A DNA stretch of 64,000 nt, taken from Ectobius pallidus. Taxonomy: Eukaryota > Arthropoda > Insecta > Blattodea > Ectobiidae. Shown piece by piece: positions 46,101 to 55,732 of this stretch (positions within the stretch are counted from its first letter, which is position 1; each line of letters starts with the position of its first letter). The stretch lies in assembly GCA_964059195.1 (NCBI GenBank), contig CAXKWD010000010.1, positions 1,742,001 through 1,806,000 of the forward strand, given 5' to 3'. Both the position numbers and the translations under genes were made by a program. The notes beneath the pieces were generated by a model that worked only from the letters and a program-made list of their open reading frames with translations, was not told the origin of the DNA and did not search any database.

Positions 46101-46790
46101 ATATGTAACTTTAGGAAGTATAAATATTTTAATATATTTTAGAACTTTATTATTATTATGAGAGAAATAATTATAATATTGACAGTGAATCAATTATGAA
46201 AATCAACTGGAAATTCCAATTGTTTGCATTATAATACAGAAATAGTTAGCACAAAAATTATAATCACAGTACCCTAACGTAGGCTACTAAACTGAAAATA
46301 TTCAATTGAAGGAATGAAAATTAGTAATGAATAAAACATTACTATTAGACCTATTTTAAAACATGAAGATTGTCATTAGTAATATTTGGAACAACCCAAA
46401 TTCATATTCATTGTTTCAGCGAACCTTTCCTTTTCATTATCTGGCACTTGAATAATACTGGCAATTGAAATGCACGTGTTCTGCTGCGCTGCACTAACGT
46501 TTCTGCTCTGTTCTGCGCAGAATTCGACTACTTCTTTAGTAAAAATAGTTTACTACTTTAGTTAGAACGAAAGAAGTAACTATCAATTGAGCTATCCAAC
46601 ACCAACTAAAAGAGTAAGTTACTAAAAGAGAAGCACTAAAGTAGTAAATCTAAGACGGGAACCTGACGCAACAAAAACCGGTTTGTCTGTCTCACTCTAG
46701 CACATTACTCGTATGACTTAAAGAGTCTTAAATTTACTACTTTAGTTTGGTTTACTCCTGGATGGTGCACTCCACCCTAAGTGTTATCTC
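43142..46790. mobile_element. TIR element with dense TTTAGTAA-type subterminal repeats, Harbinger-like (tentative)
   Basis: Left end GGGTGGCGTGCACCAAAC (about 43144) and, inverted, right end GGGTGGAGTGCACCATCC (ending about 46784). An even better match to the right end, GGCGTGCACCAACCAGGAGT AAAC, sits internally at about 43253. Both ends are crowded with TTACTNTTTTAGTAA, ACTTCTTTAGT and related motifs, as expected for transposase-binding subterminal repeats. The interior holds three 583 bp tandem units and AT-rich DNA. No complete transposase. Target duplication is unclear (TAT versus TAA), so assignment to PIF/Harbinger is an inference from end sequence style. Confidence 0.55.
43576..45324 (+). 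repeat. Three 583 bp tandem units, nearly identical
   Basis: Units at 43576-44158, 44159-44741 and 44742-45324, each starting CCAAAAATGAGAGTTGTGGC. Only a handful of substitutions: units 1 and 3 share GATTGAATA, GAGAGCGATCCAACTAGG and GACGATGTA, whereas unit 2 has GATTAAATA, GAGACCGATCCAACAAGG and GACGAAGTA; unit 3 alone has GGCGTGGTA. Each carries the same 77-codon ORF (43676-43909, 44259-44492, 44842-45075; MKFWRLEETMSDSHYIHVIS ...). A different frame near the end of each gives LDAAVLPNFGLENDD ... GEVYSNK, which faintly resembles the C-terminal VLHNF region of Harbinger transposases. I cannot say whether any frame is translated. Confidence 0.9.
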
Positions 46791-48007
46791 ACAGCAAGGC
46801 AGTGTGATGACTTATTAAACGTTGAGTTTAATATAACAAAATGAAGAATTTTACAGTACCACATAAATTAAAAAGCATTTATGTTGTACAATGACTTAAA
46901 AAAGTTATCGAAATCGTTTCTATAGACTATTTTAAAGAAATTACAGTGTTTTATTTTAAAGAAGATTCGGAATATTATAACAATTCCTTTAGACATATCC
47001 TAATTCACTGAACTTAATATCACTAATAATTCAATAATAACAATAATCTCCATTTCACATATCTTGGGAAAAGAAGTACACAGTGGTTGTAACGGGAGAA
47101 GAGCGCAGTTCACACATTTTGGGGTTTATAGGCTTATAGCTTATATATGGGTTTTCTTCTTGTTTGAAAATAAAATAGCCAAATTTTACGTTTTCCTGTT
47201 CTTCAAAACCTGTAGAATCCATATACAATTGCCCTCTTCTTGTAGGGATATTCTCAATGTAGGAAAAATCGTTAAAAAGTTCACATAAAATTAACCTAAA
47301 ATGGCGCTATAAAATGATGCATATTCCCGAGAATTGTCTGCTCATCTGTGGGAGGGGAGGGATTTATTGGGTCACGATCCAGAAAGAGAGCTGTAAACTT
47401 GATGGTGATCAACACTAACATCACTTTTCTAAACCTAACCGCTACCAACCTAACAGCAACAAACCTAGATCTACATGTCACTAACACTAATATTACTATT
47501 CCTAATCAAACTGGCACTTACCTAGATTCTGTGAATAATTTGCGCAGGGAAAATGGGCAATATACCCAGGTGGGCAATATACCACATGGCCAGCAACAGT
47601 CCGGTAGCAGTGGCGAATACATAAAGCAGTTGTCCATCCTGTGCATAAAGGACCAATGGAACAAAAGTTCGTCGGTAGCCAATGGGAATGTTGGTATGCA
47701 ATTAAGGGCCCGATAAACCGCTTGGAACAACTAGTGTAAGAATCCAGATATGAGAAAGAATTCTGTCCAATGTTGGATTCTCTTTATGAGAATGAAACTG
47801 ATAAATAAGAATGTGCATCTTACTTCTGATGGCAGCCTTAGTAAATTCATCTGTTTTTATCATGGTTTTACTTTTTCGTTTCTTTTTTTGCGGCGATTTC
47901 ACTTCGCTTGCACTTCCGTATTCTTTTAATCACGTAATGACGAGGAAACGTTTTCTAGTAATAGCTGTTATTATATATTTCTACATACAGACTAATACAG
48001 TTACAGT
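46791..48007. other. No gene recognised
   Basis: AT-rich with a moderately GC-richer section 47340-47720 holding a 122-codon plus-strand ORF (Asn/Thr-rich NLTATNLTATNL repeats) of no recognised family. Confidence 0.4.
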
Positions 48008-48019
48008 ATAAGAAAGTAT

Positions 48020-48392
48020 AGATAGGCCTATATAAGCATTCATGAACCACAGATTATTGTCTCTGTTGGACATTACATGAGAATATTATAGGAGAAAAAT
48101 TCCTCCGACACTGGGACTTCAACCCAGGACCTTTGGCTATTCGCACCAATGCTCTACCAACTGAGCTAAGCCGGAGTTCAATTCACAGCGCCAGATGGAA
48201 TCTCTCTCCTATAGGCAATTGCCCATAGGCAATTCACAGGCCCTAATGGCAATCAGTCATAGGAGAGAGATTCCATCTGGCGCTGTGAATTGAACTCCGG
48301 CTTTGATCAGTTGGTAGAGCATTGGCGCGGATAGCCAAAGGTCCTGGGTTCATGTCCCAGTGTCGGAGGAATTTTTCTCCTATAATATTCTC
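48020..48392. mobile_element. tRNA-bearing foldback element, copy 2 (12 bp target duplication)
   Basis: Perfect direct repeats ATAAGAAAGTAT at 48008-48019 and 48393-48404. Starts AGATAGGCCTATATAAGCAT, sharing the leader of copy 1 (TAAGCATTCATGARCCACAG ... TTGGACA). Arms 48079-48212 and 48259-48392 are inverted, with a 46 bp loop. They are about 28 bp longer than in copy 1 because they include GGAATCTCTCTCCTAT and its inverse next to the loop. Ends in TAATATTCTC exactly as copy 1. Each arm again contains a tRNA-like module. Copy 1 thus appears to be a central-deletion derivative of this longer form. Confidence 0.85.
48296..48367 (+). tRNA. tRNA-like module in foldback copy 2; not expected to function
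   Basis: Cloverleaf-like: acceptor TCCGGCT/TGTCGGA, weakened D arm (GATC/GAGC), anticodon arm TTGGC-GCGGATA-GCCAA, T arm CTGGG-TTCATGT-CCCAG. The changes relative to copy 1 (TTGATCAG, GCGGATA, TTCATGT) damage A and B boxes. The inverted partner lies at about 48104-48175. Confidence 0.35.
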
Positions 48393-48404
48393 ATAAGAAA
48401 GTAT

Positions 48405-48953
48405 TATCATTTAAAATCCAGTTGGCCTCTCGTCGAGGGTACCTGGTTGGAAATGGCCGAGAGAAATATATTACTTTTGAAACGAGATTTTTCAAGCTGG
48501 GTTCTTAAATGGAACTTTAAAACGTGAGTCCTAGCTCATTAAAGAACAAAAAGTTGAAATTAGAACCCCGAGCGATATTATTTTGTTGCATTGCCTATCT
48601 CGCATCTCAGTGTCGCCTAATTGCATTACAAGGAAACTGGCGTACATTGTAAGTTGCATCCGCGCGAGCTATGATTTCACTCTCCGCCACGATGTCAGCA
48701 TTAGCCGCACTCGACGCGCGCACAGATCCCCTGTTTTAACTGTACTGAAAATATTAATATAATCTTACCCTACAACTTGTGTAGAAAGAGTCGTCCTTCC
48801 TGGGTTATACCTAGGTATAGGTATTGTTTCTGTAAACCACATTCTGGCTAACGTAAGGAGTTCTTCCACTGTAACGTTTCTCATTTCATTCGTAAAGTTT
48901 TATTTTAATTCAATGTCGATAAAAACAGAGCCATATTGACTTTTATGAATCTG
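48405..48953. other. No feature recognised
   Basis: Includes a CpG-richer patch at about 48655-48735 without a recognisable gene. Confidence 0.4.
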
Positions 48954-49065
48954 AAATGCGGTAACTCCGCCTTGTAAATATAAAAGTTTTTAAACATTAT
49001 TTAAAAAGTAAACTTAAAATATTATTTTAAAACTTTTATATTGACAAGGCGAAGTTACCGCATTT
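48954..49065. repeat. 112 bp palindrome
   Basis: AAATGCGGTAACTCCGCCTT GTAAATATAAAAG and its inverse CTTTTATATTGACAAGG, CGAAGTTACCGCATTT form arms of about 40 bp. It directly adjoins the transposase remnant at 49073, where it may be an insertion. Confidence 0.7.
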
Positions 49066-49072
49066 TAGAATA

Positions 49073-49290
49073 TTTTAGTTCCTCCAATGTGTGAGGATTT
49101 GTTCGATAAACCTATCTTTCAGGTTACCTCACAAGTAAAACTCACACACTGCTAGGTCTGGGGAGCGAAGTGGAAAGAGACCAGCACTGATCGCTCCGTT
49201 TGGAAACACTTCCGAGATTTTAAGAAGGGAGACTTAGCTGTGGCCTAATTTTGTTGAAACCACCCGCGCGTTTTTTCTGATTCCGTCAAC
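49073..49290 (-). pseudogene. Mariner-type (DUF4817-associated) transposase C-terminal remnant
   Basis: Minus-strand frames: GWFQQN-ATA (second catalytic Asp region, normally FQQDGATAH), FLKSRKCFQTERSVL, SFHFAPQT (normally WPPRSPDL), VSFTCEVT-KIGLSNKSSHI (normally CDFFLWGYLKDRVY). The residues are shifted or replaced; non-functional. Confidence 0.55.
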
Positions 49291-50061
49291 CGATGGAAGA
49301 ACGGCGTCAAAATGTACATAGCTGAATCTAGTTTAATATTCCTGAACACTATAGCGAAAGTTAGCTGTTAAAGCTATTCTGATTGCTCTCTTAAAATATC
49401 TTATAGGCCATATCCTTCGTGTCTCATGGGATACAAGGGCCTATTGAATACTTGCAATGACTCATAACTATTCTGAGTCCTGCTATGCTTACATTTGTTT
49501 TTATATAAACAATAGTGCTACGAGTAGGACAGTTATAAAGAGAATTGCATCGAGAAATTCAGATAAGTTTTTCTTCTCATGAAGAAGACAGAATCTATAT
49601 CATAGGTGAGCAACTGAGGGGAAACGTTTTAGTCCCCCATCCTCCTGTGACGAAAGAACCCTGTTCTTCATGTTCAGTGTCACGTCGAAACTGCTTTATG
49701 CTGACGTCAAGGGCGACGGTAGTGGGAGAAATTCCCCTACCTCACAGTGACACGATGTGCCACAGATGCGCACCCATGGTCTATATAGTCTACTCGCTGT
49801 AGGCTATTTTGTGCACGTGCAAACAGGCTGTGCGACCCCTGTGCACCACGTGATGTCAGTCTGAACCAGGTTTCCGTCAGCAGAGGTGGACCAGCTTCCA
49901 AGCGTTATGTTGGGTGTAGAATTTGTTCCAATATGTAAGCCATCGACTCCTGTATTTATGGTAACAAATACCGATGTAAGAGAAGTTGGAGTGACTTTTA
50001 TTCGAATCTTCTCCCCGACTGCATGGACATGTTGCTAGGATTTTGTCTATGTTCAGATCTA
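49291..50061. other. No feature recognised
   Basis: No motif in the short frames; 85-codon ORF at 49545 is unassigned. Confidence 0.4.
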
Positions 50062-50235
50062 CGTACATATGCGAGCAGTTTTTTCACTAATGAAAATAAA
50101 CAAAACCCGCAGCTGAAGTCAATATTGTCAGATGAAAACTTAAAATGTGAACTTGGAATGGCTGCTGCACAAACATTTATTCCAGATGTTGAAAAACCTC
50201 TGCGTCAAAAGACAGGGAGGCCATTTTATGCGGAA
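50062..50235 (+). pseudogene. hAT-type transposase C-terminal remnant
   Basis: The frame reads TYASSFFTNENKQNPQLKSI and LSDENLKCELGMAAAQTFIP DVEKPLRQK, resembling the hAT dimerisation region (K-NK-RS-LTDENL ... PDI-KLV-QKR). Upstream decay removes the core. It may belong with the other hAT-type piece at 5.1 kb by family, not by copy. Confidence 0.55.
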
Positions 50236-50403
50236 ACTTTTCAACAGCGTTGCCCCTACTCACACTTTCCCCGCTGTTGTGCTTGCACCGGCTGGGACCG
50301 TGTTCCGTTACTACCGGCAAATCAAGACTTTAGAAACACTCAACCAATTTATTATCAAAATAGGCCTACATGTAGAGGCTTATTGCTCACCATTTATAAG
50401 AGA

Positions 50404-51408
50404 CTAGCTGAAAAGGCCCGGCGTCGCCCGGGCTTTGTATTTTTTAATTTGAAATTAACTTATGGAGGACTTTCGATTTTGAAACTCTAGGTCCTTATAT
50501 AATAGGGCCTATGTATGTAAAATTTGAAATGAGGAAAAAGATTTATCACACTCAAACTATTCCATCAGAAAACGCTAGATATAGCTTTTTATGGTTCATA
50601 GAGGATGTCGAATGCTCCATTCCGTTGCTTCTACACATCATGCGATGCCTGGGAGGGGTTGAAATAAGAAGAAACATAAATTACATAACATTGTATTGAC
50701 TTGACGGAAAATTTTATTTCTCATTCTCATGTTACCATACAACCGTTTCGGGGCTGAAATAAAAGAGAAATGCAGTATCACTTTCATACTTTCCTCCCCT
50801 AAAACCCGGGACATAATATACTGCGAGCTTGGGACTGAAAATGTTCCATCCCATGCTTAGGGCCTATGATAAACATCCCTATTTCTCAACTAATACAAAG
50901 CCTACAGGTATGGATAACGTATCAGCGGAAAGGATTATTTACAGACTTCCGATATAGCATACTCACACACTTAAGTTGTCCCTGCAATACGACCTCTTAT
51001 TCTACATTGAAATGTGAAGTGAGAAAATATTTCTTATGTAGAGTAGAGAAAGTTATGTGACTGCATCACACTGTGCTTTATTTTCGTGGATTTCATTTTC
51101 AGTGATTATTTTCTCCAATATATTACATCGATGGAATCATAATTCGTTCAAGTCCAGCATTATATAGTTTCAAAGCCCTATGTGATCATAGTAAACAATA
51201 CACTGTTGTCATGTGAACTGAACAGCATTTCATTATTTTCGGTATAATATTCTCAGAAATTATATAATTTTCAAGGGAAGGAGTATTTTGTTTGAATTTT
51301 AGTGTTGACCGCGTTACTTCCCGGGCTTAACAGGGTATGTGTGCAAAATTTCCTGTAAATTGGTAAAGAAATGTACATACATACACACTTTTGATTTTAT
51401 ATATTAGA
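50404..51408 (-). mobile_element. Non-autonomous Helitron, copy 3
   Basis: On the minus strand it starts TCTAATATATAAAATC next to a host A and ends with hairpin GCCCGGGCGACGCCGGGC, then CTTTTCAG and CTAG next to a host T. Length 1005 bp. About 90 percent similar by eye to copy 4 at 54458-55506 in the opposite orientation. Carries a short (ACAT)n stretch near its 5' end that is greatly expanded in copy 4. No protein-coding capacity. Confidence 0.85.
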
Positions 51409-51409
51409 T

Positions 51410-51830
51410 ACTGTTGAAAATGACCCCCGTCAGCAGTAAGACATGCCTCACATCGTTTAAACAAATTATTTGCCACTTTCTGTAATTCCGCTTCGGTAAT
51501 ACACTGCACGTGTTATTCCGGTCTTAAGTTCTTCTAAGGTATGAGGATCATTTCGGTAAACTTTTCCCTTTAGGTATCCTCAAAGATAATAATCACAGTA
51601 CGTTAGGTCGGCTGTTCTAGGGGGCCATAAACCTGTGCTAATTATCCTGTCATCAAAAACTTCACGTAAAGTTCCTCTAGAATTATGAGTAGATCACTGT
51701 GGCTCCATCCTGCTGAAAATGTCCATAATCCTTTTCTTCCTGTGTCAATTCGTTAAGAAATGGACGCAACATTGTTGTCACATAGAAATCTGAGTTTACA
51801 CGCCCTTCAAAAAATATAGGCCCAATTATA
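51410..51830 (-). pseudogene. Mariner-type (DUF4817-associated) transposase C-terminal half
   Basis: Minus-strand frames in order: LGLYFLKGV and CVHFLTN-HRKK, GHFQQ-like slip, GTLREVFDDRIISTGLWPPR, TADLTYCDYYLGYLKGKVYR, NDPHTLEELKTGITR and ESGK. GLWPPRTADLTYCDYYLWGYLK is the diagnostic third-acidic-residue region (PPRSPDLTxCDFFLWG). A few stops; the N-terminal half is absent. The adjacent Helitron copy 3 abuts its 3' side, so the Helitron may have inserted at its end. Confidence 0.65.
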
Positions 51831-52180
51831 ATATCCGCCGCGCGCTTACCGCAATGCGGCAGTGATGCGAGGTTTCCTCATAAAATGGACTCACAACAAC
51901 AAAAATCAAGAAAACAAGCTTCCACTAATGAGTGATTTTGCACTGTGAAATGGTTTATTTGAGCTGCTCCTTAATACTGATGTATTACATGGAGATATAG
52001 TTTCTTTGATTTTTGTTTCAAATATGACTTTAGTATTAATATTTATGTTCAATAGGCCTAATATAATTGTAGAAGTGTGTCATTTAAAGGAATGAGTCTA
52101 GATTTTGTTTTCATTTCACAGAATTTGTGGCATTACAATTCAGTACAGCATTACAATTCAGTGGCCGCTGGTATATATAT
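51831..52180. other. No feature recognised
   Basis: AT-rich. Confidence 0.5.
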
Positions 52181-52316
52181 ATTGATCAACTAAAATCTTT
52201 TTACGCCTTATACTCTCAAATAGCAATAATACGCCAGGAAGTATATATATGTATACTTCGTGGGCTTTTATTGATATTTGAGGGTATAAGACGTAAAAAG
52301 ATTTTAGTTGATCAAT
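52181..52316. repeat. 136 bp foldback MITE
   Basis: ATTGATCAACTAAAATCTTT TTACGCCTTATAC ... and its inverse GTATAAGACGTAAAAAGATT TTAGTTGATCAAT, with 10 or fewer mismatches over arms of about 65 bp. It could pass as a microRNA-like hairpin, but the near-perfect full-length symmetry fits a MITE. Confidence 0.8.
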
Positions 52317-53123
52317 GTGATTTCCCTCAAAGAAAAAAGATGAAATTTATCAATAATATAGTCTATACATGGGAGGATAAGGATACCAGGTTCGATAAAA
52401 AGTGGTTTTTCAGTGCGTTCTCACAAAAGTTCCGCATACTATCCTAACTGCCCTCTTTTGCAGTAGCAGAAGTTTGTTTCAATTTATTTATAACAGCGGG
52501 CTATGGTTTGAGTAAGTATAGTTGCCTCACAGCTCTTAGCATAAATAGACATTTGCTAATGTTACTTGATATATGATTTATACATGAATTAATCTTAAAC
52601 CAGGCTCGAGATAAATGCTAGGAACCTATATTCGGCGCGCAAATGTTGGGGATGGGTAGGTGTTATCCGGTCTAGACCCGGCCCTAAGTAAGCACATATC
52701 TCTATCTCACTCTTGAATAGAACTGAGTAATGCACTGGAGTGAGACAGACATACGAGTTTACTTCTGGACCGCTTCTAGAGCAGACAGTATTCTACTCAT
52801 TCCACGATATAAAACATTTCCCCCCCGACAGTAACAGAAGAATCAATATGATTGAGGATCTGCTTAATCTAAATCTACGGTAATAGTGTTTTTTTATTTA
52901 TTAGCACATCGCTCTAAATTTGTGTTTTTAGGGAAATTGTTTCTATCTTTATTACTTGCATTACAGAAATTCAAAGCTAAATTATTCGCAAAATATATGT
53001 TTCTAGACAACCATCTTTTATGCTCTTAGGGGCATCATTTACAGCAAGTAAATTAAAAATAACAAGAGCCAAGTACGGAGCCATGTCTAAAGTGGACGTA
53101 TTTCCCATTTAAACACTCAGATT
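52317..53123. other. No feature recognised
   Basis: AT-rich with a GC-richer patch at 52630-52690 (TTGGGGATGGGTAGGTGTTA); no gene. Confidence 0.4.
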
Positions 53124-53177
53124 ACCGAGCTATAAGGCCGAGATGTTTACATCTTGGACGAGCATCCGGGAGGTCCC
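53124..53177 (+). repeat. SINE head fragment (tRNA-like)
   Basis: ACCGAGCTATAAGGCCGAGA, TGTTTACATCTTGGACGAGC, ATCCGGGAGGTCCC parallels the tRNA-like head at 10321-10376. It is cut just before the B box by a CATACATA microsatellite. Confidence 0.55.
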
Positions 53178-53250
53178 AAACATACATATATACGTACATT
53201 CATACATAGATACGTGCATACATACATAGATACGTACATACATACATACA
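53178..53250. repeat. (CATACATAGATACGTA)n microsatellite
   Basis: Imperfect tandem CATA/GATA/CGTA units immediately 5' of the LINE endonuclease fragment. Confidence 0.75.
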
Positions 53251-53521
53251 TTAATTAATGTCAATAGACAGCAACTCTCGATCAACAACAAGGCATGACA
53301 TCCTAACAAATAGAAGAGGAAAAATTCTTGAAGAGTTTATCTCAAGCAAACAATTATATATAATAAATGAAGAAAGCGAAAGAACCACTTTCCAGAATGA
53401 CAGAGGTTTGAGCAACATAGACTTGACTATCGCCGATAATTTACTACTAGCTAAGATTAAAAAATGGGAAATTAGTGAGGAAGAAAGTTGCTCCAACCAC
53501 AATATAATAAAGTGTATTATA

Positions 53522-54180
53522 TTCCGAAAGTAAGTTTCGTCAGTTTGTCTCACGGACACTTTATTGACCCAAAAGCAATACAGCATGGCAGCATGAACTA
53601 TACACCGTGCACTATTTTTCGACATAGTCGCCAGCGACATTGAGACATTTGTCGTAGCGTGCGATCAGTTTGAAGAACCCACTGTGGTAAAACTCGGTGC
53701 CCTGCGATGCAAGGAATTGGCGCACAGCATGCTCCACCTCAGCTTCCTGACATTACTAAAGGTTCCCTACAGACCATTTTGAGTGACAAATTGATGTTCC
53801 ATAAGGTTTGTGCGAGATGGGTTCGTGGAGGCCGCACTTTGCGGGGACGGAAATCGGGAGATCAATTTCAAACAGCTCTCTCTCGGACAATAAAAAGTTC
53901 AGCGGCTGCAGCAATGGCTCGTTTGAAAGAGGGGAGATAGCGGTACATGGCAGTGGCGCCAAATCTCTCGTGCCATCGTGAGCGGTACACTAATACCCGC
54001 GGGCACGCCAGTCTGCTGCGACTCGCTCTTCTACGGCGCAGTGCGCCTGCGTCATGCCTCCTCCGCTGACGCCACTTCCGTCGTGGAACCAGCCACGGGT
54101 GGGGATTCATCTGGCGTTTGTTTGGTTCCCCTGGTGAACACGCCGCTCCTGCCATACATTGACGAAACTTACTTTCGGAA
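53522..54180. mobile_element. Rearranged non-autonomous mariner (659 bp)
   Basis: Terminal repeats TTCCGAAAGTAAGTTTCGTC and inverse GACGAAACTTACTTTCGGAA, flanked by TA on both sides (53520-53521, 54181-54182). It interrupts the LINE endonuclease frame. Inside, the minus strand keeps an intact mariner C-terminus. Immediately next to it, the plus strand holds GSLQTILSDKLMFHKVCARW, the helix-turn-helix region. The two gene ends therefore point in opposite directions, showing an internal inversion plus deletion. Confidence 0.8.
53612..53740 (-). pseudogene. Mariner transposase C-terminal tail
   Basis: Clean reading EVEHAVRQFLASQGTEFYHS, GFFKLIARYDKCLNVAGDYV EK then TAG. This is the usual end of mariner transposases (GI-KL-RWDKCI-V-GDYVEK). 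The catalytic core is missing. Confidence 0.75.
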
Positions 54181-54457
54181 TACCCCTCGTATAAGCAACA
54201 ACTTCAGAAATGACTTAGTTTTCAGTACGGTACGGTATATAGTAAGAGGAAACAAGTACGAAGACTTTTAAAAGAACCAGGCTATGTTATTAGCAAAATC
54301 CTTTAAGATAGAAACAGGAGCAAATAATGAAGATGAAGATATAGATAATAATCTTTCTCTCACAATAGCAGAGCATCCAGACCTAGAAACGCTGATAGAA
54401 ACATTTTCAGAAATCTTACAATCGGCATGCAGAAAAACATTCAGAACACTCCACACA

Positions 54458-55506
54458 TCTAATATATAAAATCGAAAGTGTGTATGTATGTATGTATGTA
54501 TGTATGTATGTATGTATGTATGTATGTATGTATGTATGTATGTATGTATGTATGTTTGTTCCTTATACAAATCTACATTTCTTTACCAATTTACACGACA
54601 TTTTGCACACATACCCAGCTAAGCCCGGGAAGTAAAGCTGTCAACATTAAAATTGAAACAAATCAGTCCTTCCCTTGAAAATTATATAATTTCTGTGAAT
54701 ATTCTACTGAAAAAAATGAAATGTTGTTCAGTTCACATGACAACAGTGTATTGTTTACTTTGATAACATTGGGCTTTGGCGACTATATAATGCTGGACTT
54801 TAACGAATTATGATTTCATCGATGTAATATATTGGCGAAAATAATTACTGAAAATGAAATCCACGAAAATAAAGCACAGTGTGATGTAGTCACATAACTT
54901 TCTCTACCCTCGACATAAGAAATATTTTCTCACTTCACATTTTGATGTAGAAGAAGACGTCGTGTTGCAGGGACAACTTAAGTGTGTGAGTATGCTATAT
55001 CAGAAGTCTGTAAATAATCCTTTCCCCTTATACGTTATCCATAGCTGTAGGCTTTGTATTAGTTGAGAAATAGGGATGTTTATCATAGGCCCTAAGCATG
55101 GGGTGGAACATTTTGAGTCCTATGCTCGCAGTATATTATGTCCCGGGTTTTAGGGGAGGAAAGTATGAAAGTGATACTGCATTTCTCTTTTATTTCAGCC
55201 CCGAAACGGTTGTATGGTAACATGAGAATGAGAAGTAAAATTTTCCGTCATGTCAATACAATCTTATTTCATTTATGTTTCTTCTTATTTCAACCTCTCC
55301 CAAGCATGATGGGTAGAAGCAACGGAATGCAGCATTCGACATCCTCTATGAGCCATAAAAAGCTATAGCTGGCATTTTCTGATGGAATAGTTTGAGTGTG
55401 ATAAATCTTTTTCTTCATTTCAAGTTCTACATACATAAAGTCCTACATAAGTTAATTTCAAATTAAAAAATACAAAGCCCGGGCGACGCCGGGCCTTTTC
55501 AGCTAG
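54458..55506 (+). mobile_element. Non-autonomous Helitron, copy 4, with expanded (TATG)n
   Basis: Starts TCTAATATATAAAATC after an A (54457) and ends GCCCGGGCGACGCCGGGC CTTTTCAG CTAG before a T (55507). Inserted in the LINE linker (HTS/NITGKKK). Near its 5' end GTGTGTATG has expanded to about 78 bp of (TATG)n at 54478-54554. Otherwise close to copy 3. The nine bases after the insertion point (TCTAATATA) equal the start of the element. Confidence 0.85.
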
Positions 55507-55732
55507 TCTAATATAACAGGCAAAAAGAAGTCAGTCCCTTGGTGGAACAACAGCCTAACTATAATGAGACAAAAAACTAATGCAAAGAGAAGACAATTTC
55601 AGAAAACAAAAAATAACGAAGAGCTGAGAGAAAATAGAAAAGAGGAATATTACCAAGAGAAAAGAAAGTATCAAGCTATAGAGCGTAGGCTACTGTATAC
55701 CCCCCATCCCCCCCGTGGGATTTTCCGACTAA

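Larger units (their letters stand above)
53253..55690 (+). pseudogene. R1/LOA-like LINE endonuclease-linker region, split by two insertions
   Basis: Three collinear pieces. 53253-53521: C-terminal half of an APE-type endonuclease (MSIDSNSRSTTRHDILTNRR, GKILEEFISSKQLYIINEES, LSNIDLTIADN, EESCSNHNIIK). 54183-54457: [42 protein letters not shown]. 55507-55690: NITGKKKSVPWWNNSLTIMR, QKTNAKRRQFQKTKNNEELR, EEYYQEKRKYQA. The SNHN box replaces the usual catalytic SDHN, so the endonuclease would be dead. The pieces join in frame across a mariner-type insertion and a Helitron. The RT part would follow and exists nearby in other copies. Confidence 0.8.

Noticed and set aside
47348..47716. 122-codon ORF as a host gene
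   Set aside because: No recognised domain, repetitive NLTATN segment and no splice or expression evidence.
54458..55515. TCTAATATA as a 9 bp target duplication of a retroposon
   Set aside because: Element ends TC...hairpin-CTAG between A and T identify a Helitron, which makes no duplication, and the nine bases are part of the element start in copy 3 as well.
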